A stretch of DNA of 6,843 nt from Candidatus Woesearchaeota archaeon (lineage in GTDB: Archaea > Nanobdellota > Nanobdellia > Woesearchaeales > B54-G15): positions 1 through 6,843 of the forward strand of contig QMQQ01000026.1 in assembly GCA_003648985.1 (NCBI GenBank). The letters are read 5' to 3'. This document shows positions 5,165-6,843 of the stretch, piece by piece. The notes beneath the pieces were generated by a model. The model saw only the letters and a program-made list of their open reading frames with translations. It had not been told where the DNA came from and did no database searches. Every line of letters begins with the position of its first letter. The first letter of the stretch is position 1. The translations under genes and the position numbers were made by a program.

Positions 5165-6339
5165 TTTTTAACAATATTTTGAATTTCCTCACCTAGACCA
5201 AGCCATTCAGCAACAGCCATGTCCCTTAGAATTGTCAAATAAAATCTAAAATTCTTTCTTACTTTATTTACACTCGAATGAGTTTTTTCAGCTATCTTCC
5301 GCAAAACCTCTTCAAGCTTCGAATTCGCTCTTCGTGCTATCCACATCTTCAAGATTCTATCATTTCTTTGGTACTTTACATAGCCAACTAATTTTTGTTT
5401 TTTACTCAAAGCAACACCAGCTGTTGCAAGATTATACATATAACCTAAAAACCTCCAATGCTGTCTTCTCAAAATCCTACCTCTCAAAACATCTACCTTG
5501 CTCAAAATATCATAAGCCTTAGCTAAACTTTCCGCATCTTTATATTCTCTCGGGAGGTTCTCATCAAGCCAGAGAACGCACTCATCAAAATCAACATCAA
5601 TCCTGTCAAATGCTCTTAAAGCAACATCAATATCAACAGTTTTAAGCACTTTCATCAGAGCCTTTAAAATGCTTTCCTTTTTATCTCTCAGGTCATCCAC
5701 CAAACCAACTTCATTAGAAAAAGAGTGAATGTCATTTATTGCAGCTCTTGCATCGCCTTCGCTTAACCTAGCTATCTTCATCAGCACGAAATCGCTAATA
5801 TCAAGTTTTTCTTCCTGAACAATCCTTTTTATTATTTTGTAAACTTCCAAGGTAGTTAATTCGTTAAATTGAATCAGCTTACATGACCTTCTCAGTTCAA
5901 CTAGTTTGCGCGTGTAAGCATCATTTGCAGTCATAATTACAGGAAACTTGCTTTGAGCAATAACACCTCGTAAAGCGCTTAAGCCACCTCTATCTTCATT
6001 CCCGGACATGCCATCGACTTCTTCAATCAAAAGCAATTTTCCTTTTGCAAAAGAAAACAAACTTCTTTGCTTGCTTGCTTCACCAACAACTTTGTTTATT
6101 ATATCCTTATTTCTAAAATCAGAAGCATTCAGCTCAAGAACTTCCAGCTGCATGTCGTTGGCAAGAGCATAAACCGCAGCAGTCTTTCCGCAACCTGGCG
6201 GCCCAAAGAGGAGGCATGCTTTTTTTGTCTTTTTCCTTGAGAAATCTTCAATAAATTGTTTTAACTCAGCGATTCCTTTCTTCTGCCCAACAAATTCCAC
6301 CAAGCTTTTTGGAGCATACTTAACGAAAAGAGGCAACAT
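5161..6339 (-). CDS. rfcL: Replication factor C large subunit (clamp loader)
   Basis: Large AAA+ subunit of the archaeal clamp loader, which opens PCNA and loads it on primed DNA together with RFC small subunits. Seen in 392 residues: KYAPKSLVEFVGQ at 7-19; Walker A GPPGCGKT at 46-53; Walker B region LLLIEEVDGM at 102-111; NEDRGG at 114-119; sensor 1 TAND at 137-140; LRRSC at 149-153 where small subunits have SRC; and sensor 2 GDARAAINDI at 195-204. A helical collar domain fills about 225-380. Two oddities: the Walker B aspartate is glutamate (E106, IEEVD for the usual IDEVD), and the protein stops at GLGEEIQNIVKK without the charged tail and PCNA-interacting peptide of many archaeal RFC-L (often about 470-500 aa). 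First gene of the operon; ATTTAAAT 26.5 bp upstream of the ATG and lack of a Shine-Dalgarno suggest a leaderless mRNA. Confidence 0.93.
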   Translation of the reverse strand: MLPLFVKYAPKSLVEFVGQKKGIAELKQFIEDFSRKKTKKACLLFGPPGCGKTAAVYALANDMQLEVLELNASDFRNKDIINKVVGEASKQRSLFSFAKGKLLLIEEVDGMSGNEDRGGLSALRGVIAQSKFPVIMTANDAYTRKLVELRRSCKLIQFNELTTLEVYKIIKRIVQEEKLDISDFVLMKIARLSEGDARAAINDIHSFSNEVGLVDDLRDKKESILKALMKVLKTVDIDVALRAFDRIDVDFDECVLWLDENLPREYKDAESLAKAYDILSKVDVLRGRILRRQHWRFLGYMYNLATAGVALSKKQKLVGYVKYQRNDRILKMWIARRANSKLEEVLRKIAEKTHSSVNKVRKNFRFYLTILRDMAVAEWLGLGEEIQNIVKK

Positions 6340-6361
6340 ATAGAGGGAATAGCAAAGAATA

Positions 6362-6369
6362 ATTTAAAT
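6362..6369 (-). promoter_or_regulatory. TATA box of the rfcL operon
   Basis: ATTTAAAT is centred 26.5 bp upstream of ATG 6339, in an AT-rich gap before the first gene of the operon. The spacing fits transcription starting at or next to the ATG. Confidence 0.5.
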
Positions 6370-6398
6370 TTATTGTTAAAAAAATATTTGAAATTTGA

Positions 6399-6733
6399 AA
6401 TAATTTTTTTAAGCTAATAGAACAATTATTGCAGGAGAAAATTGAAAATGCAGTTTCGGATTTTGGAACAAATGCAAATCTTATTTTCCGAAGAAAAATT
6501 CCACTCAATATCGATGAACGTCTGGAAGAAGATAAAAATCCGAGATTTTCAATAGGCCAGCCATCGCTCTTTTTGATGTAGTATATGAAAGTGATGAAGT
6601 AGAAGAGGTTGCTAAAGAATATAGAAACGTGGTTCTGGAATCTTAAGACCAATCGTGTTTTTTTAGATATAGAAATGATGAAATAGGAAAAGAGCTTGAA
6701 CAAAGCCTCGAAGTAGTGGTTAAGGAACCTTAG
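6399..6733 (+). pseudogene. Broken coding sequence of an unrecognised protein
   Basis: One frame is open from 6399 and reads an E/K-rich protein-like segment (IEQLLQEKIENAVSDFG, then NANLIFRRKIPLNIDERLEE) up to SIG near 6554, where it runs on only to TAG 6579. Another frame takes over at about 6557 with RPAIALFDVVYESDEVEEV and EYRNVVLES, meets TAA at 6644-6646, then continues with FFRYRNDEIGKELEQSLEVV to TAG 6731. Around the TAA a third frame reads LRPIVFF, so two compensating shifts flanking it are also possible. No good ATG opens the first frame and TGA 6396 closes it upstream. Codon choice and acidic composition look like real coding DNA, so this is either a decaying gene or a stretch with assembly indels (a run of seven T lies at 6658-6664). 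I do not recognise the family. Confidence 0.6.
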
Positions 6734-6765
6734 AATTTAAATTTCTATATTTTGCTTTTAACATA

Positions 6766-6787
6766 TTCGTTAAGTATACTTAACGAA
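6766..6787. repeat. Perfect 22-bp palindrome (dyad 1 of 2)
   Basis: TTCGTTAAG, TATA and CTTAACGAA form a perfect palindrome, 33 bp beyond the end of the broken gene. It is the first of two tandem dyads with the same half-sites, with ACAT in front of each. It looks like a binding site for a dimeric regulator or the foot of a hairpin. The gene it would control lies outside the window. Confidence 0.7.
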
Positions 6788-6793
6788 AAAGTA

Positions 6794-6822
6794 CATATTC
6801 GTTAATTGCTCTTAACGAATGT
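6794..6822. repeat. Second TTCGTTAA/TTAACGAA dyad, 32 bp after the first
   Basis: ACAT, A, TTCGTTAA (6798-6805), six bases TTGCTC, TTAACGAA (6812-6819), TGT. The arms pair except for one extra A. Both half-sites lie exactly 32 bp from those of the first dyad, which is close to three helical turns, while the central six bases differ. Constant half-sites with variable centres argue for protein binding. Confidence 0.65.
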
Positions 6823-6843
6823 GAAATTTTAAAAAAAGCCCCG

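Noticed and set aside
6320..6703. Open minus-strand frame of 127 codons upstream of rfcL
   Set aside because: It is very rich in F, S, I and K with few acidic residues, overlaps the rfcL start by 20 bp and covers the rfcL promoter. The plus strand carries the coding-like blocks.
6761..6822. CRISPR array or archaeal replication origin
   Set aside because: Only two units with six variable central bases, too short for spacers. No origin recognition box or orc1/cdc6 gene is visible, and proximity to rfcL alone is not evidence.

Overview
The window looks like a piece of an archaeal chromosome, probably from a small-genome lineage of the DPANN kind (Woesearchaeota- or Pacearchaeota-like). That placement is an inference. 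The support is a replication factor C large subunit, an archaeal-style Thg1-like tRNA guanylyltransferase and an alpha2-type class II glycyl-tRNA synthetase. Low-GC intergenic DNA carries TATA-like boxes about 26 bp upstream of start codons, as expected for leaderless archaeal mRNAs. There is no rRNA, tRNA, CRISPR array, transposase or integrase.

Layout. 1-420 (-): 5' part of a Thg1-family gene, cut by the window edge. 421-472: a short divergent promoter region. 473-1582 (+): a tRNA-guanine transglycosylase of bacterial size and architecture. 1583-1788: a structured non-coding stretch with an imperfect direct repeat, a strong hairpin and one arm of an inverted repeat, ending in the best BRE/TATA promoter of the window. 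1789-2163 (+): a small nucleotidyltransferase-fold protein. 2164-2302: convergent intergenic DNA with a T-rich terminator, the second inverted-repeat arm and tandem TTTAACG repeats. 2303-6339 (-): a likely operon in the order rfcL, B12-binding radical SAM gene, glyS. The first two overlap by ATGA, and glyS may also have its own promoter. 6399-6733 (+): remains of an unrecognised gene broken by a frameshift and a stop. 6761-6822: two copies of a 32-bp unit, each holding a TTCGTTAA/TTAACGAA dyad.

How it fits together. Most genes serve information processing: tRNA 5'-end addition or repair (Thg1), tRNA base exchange (TGT), glycine charging (GlyRS) and clamp loading (RFC-L). Thg1 and TGT are head to head and may share one promoter. 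The nucleotidyltransferase gene stands apart: it has its own strong leadered promoter and terminator and lies inside a 16-bp inverted repeat (15 of 16 matching) spanning about 544 bp, so it may be an inserted module. No complete known defence or mobile system could be shown. The most open items are that bounded module, the phased dyads at the right edge, and the bacterial-type TGT in an archaeal setting.
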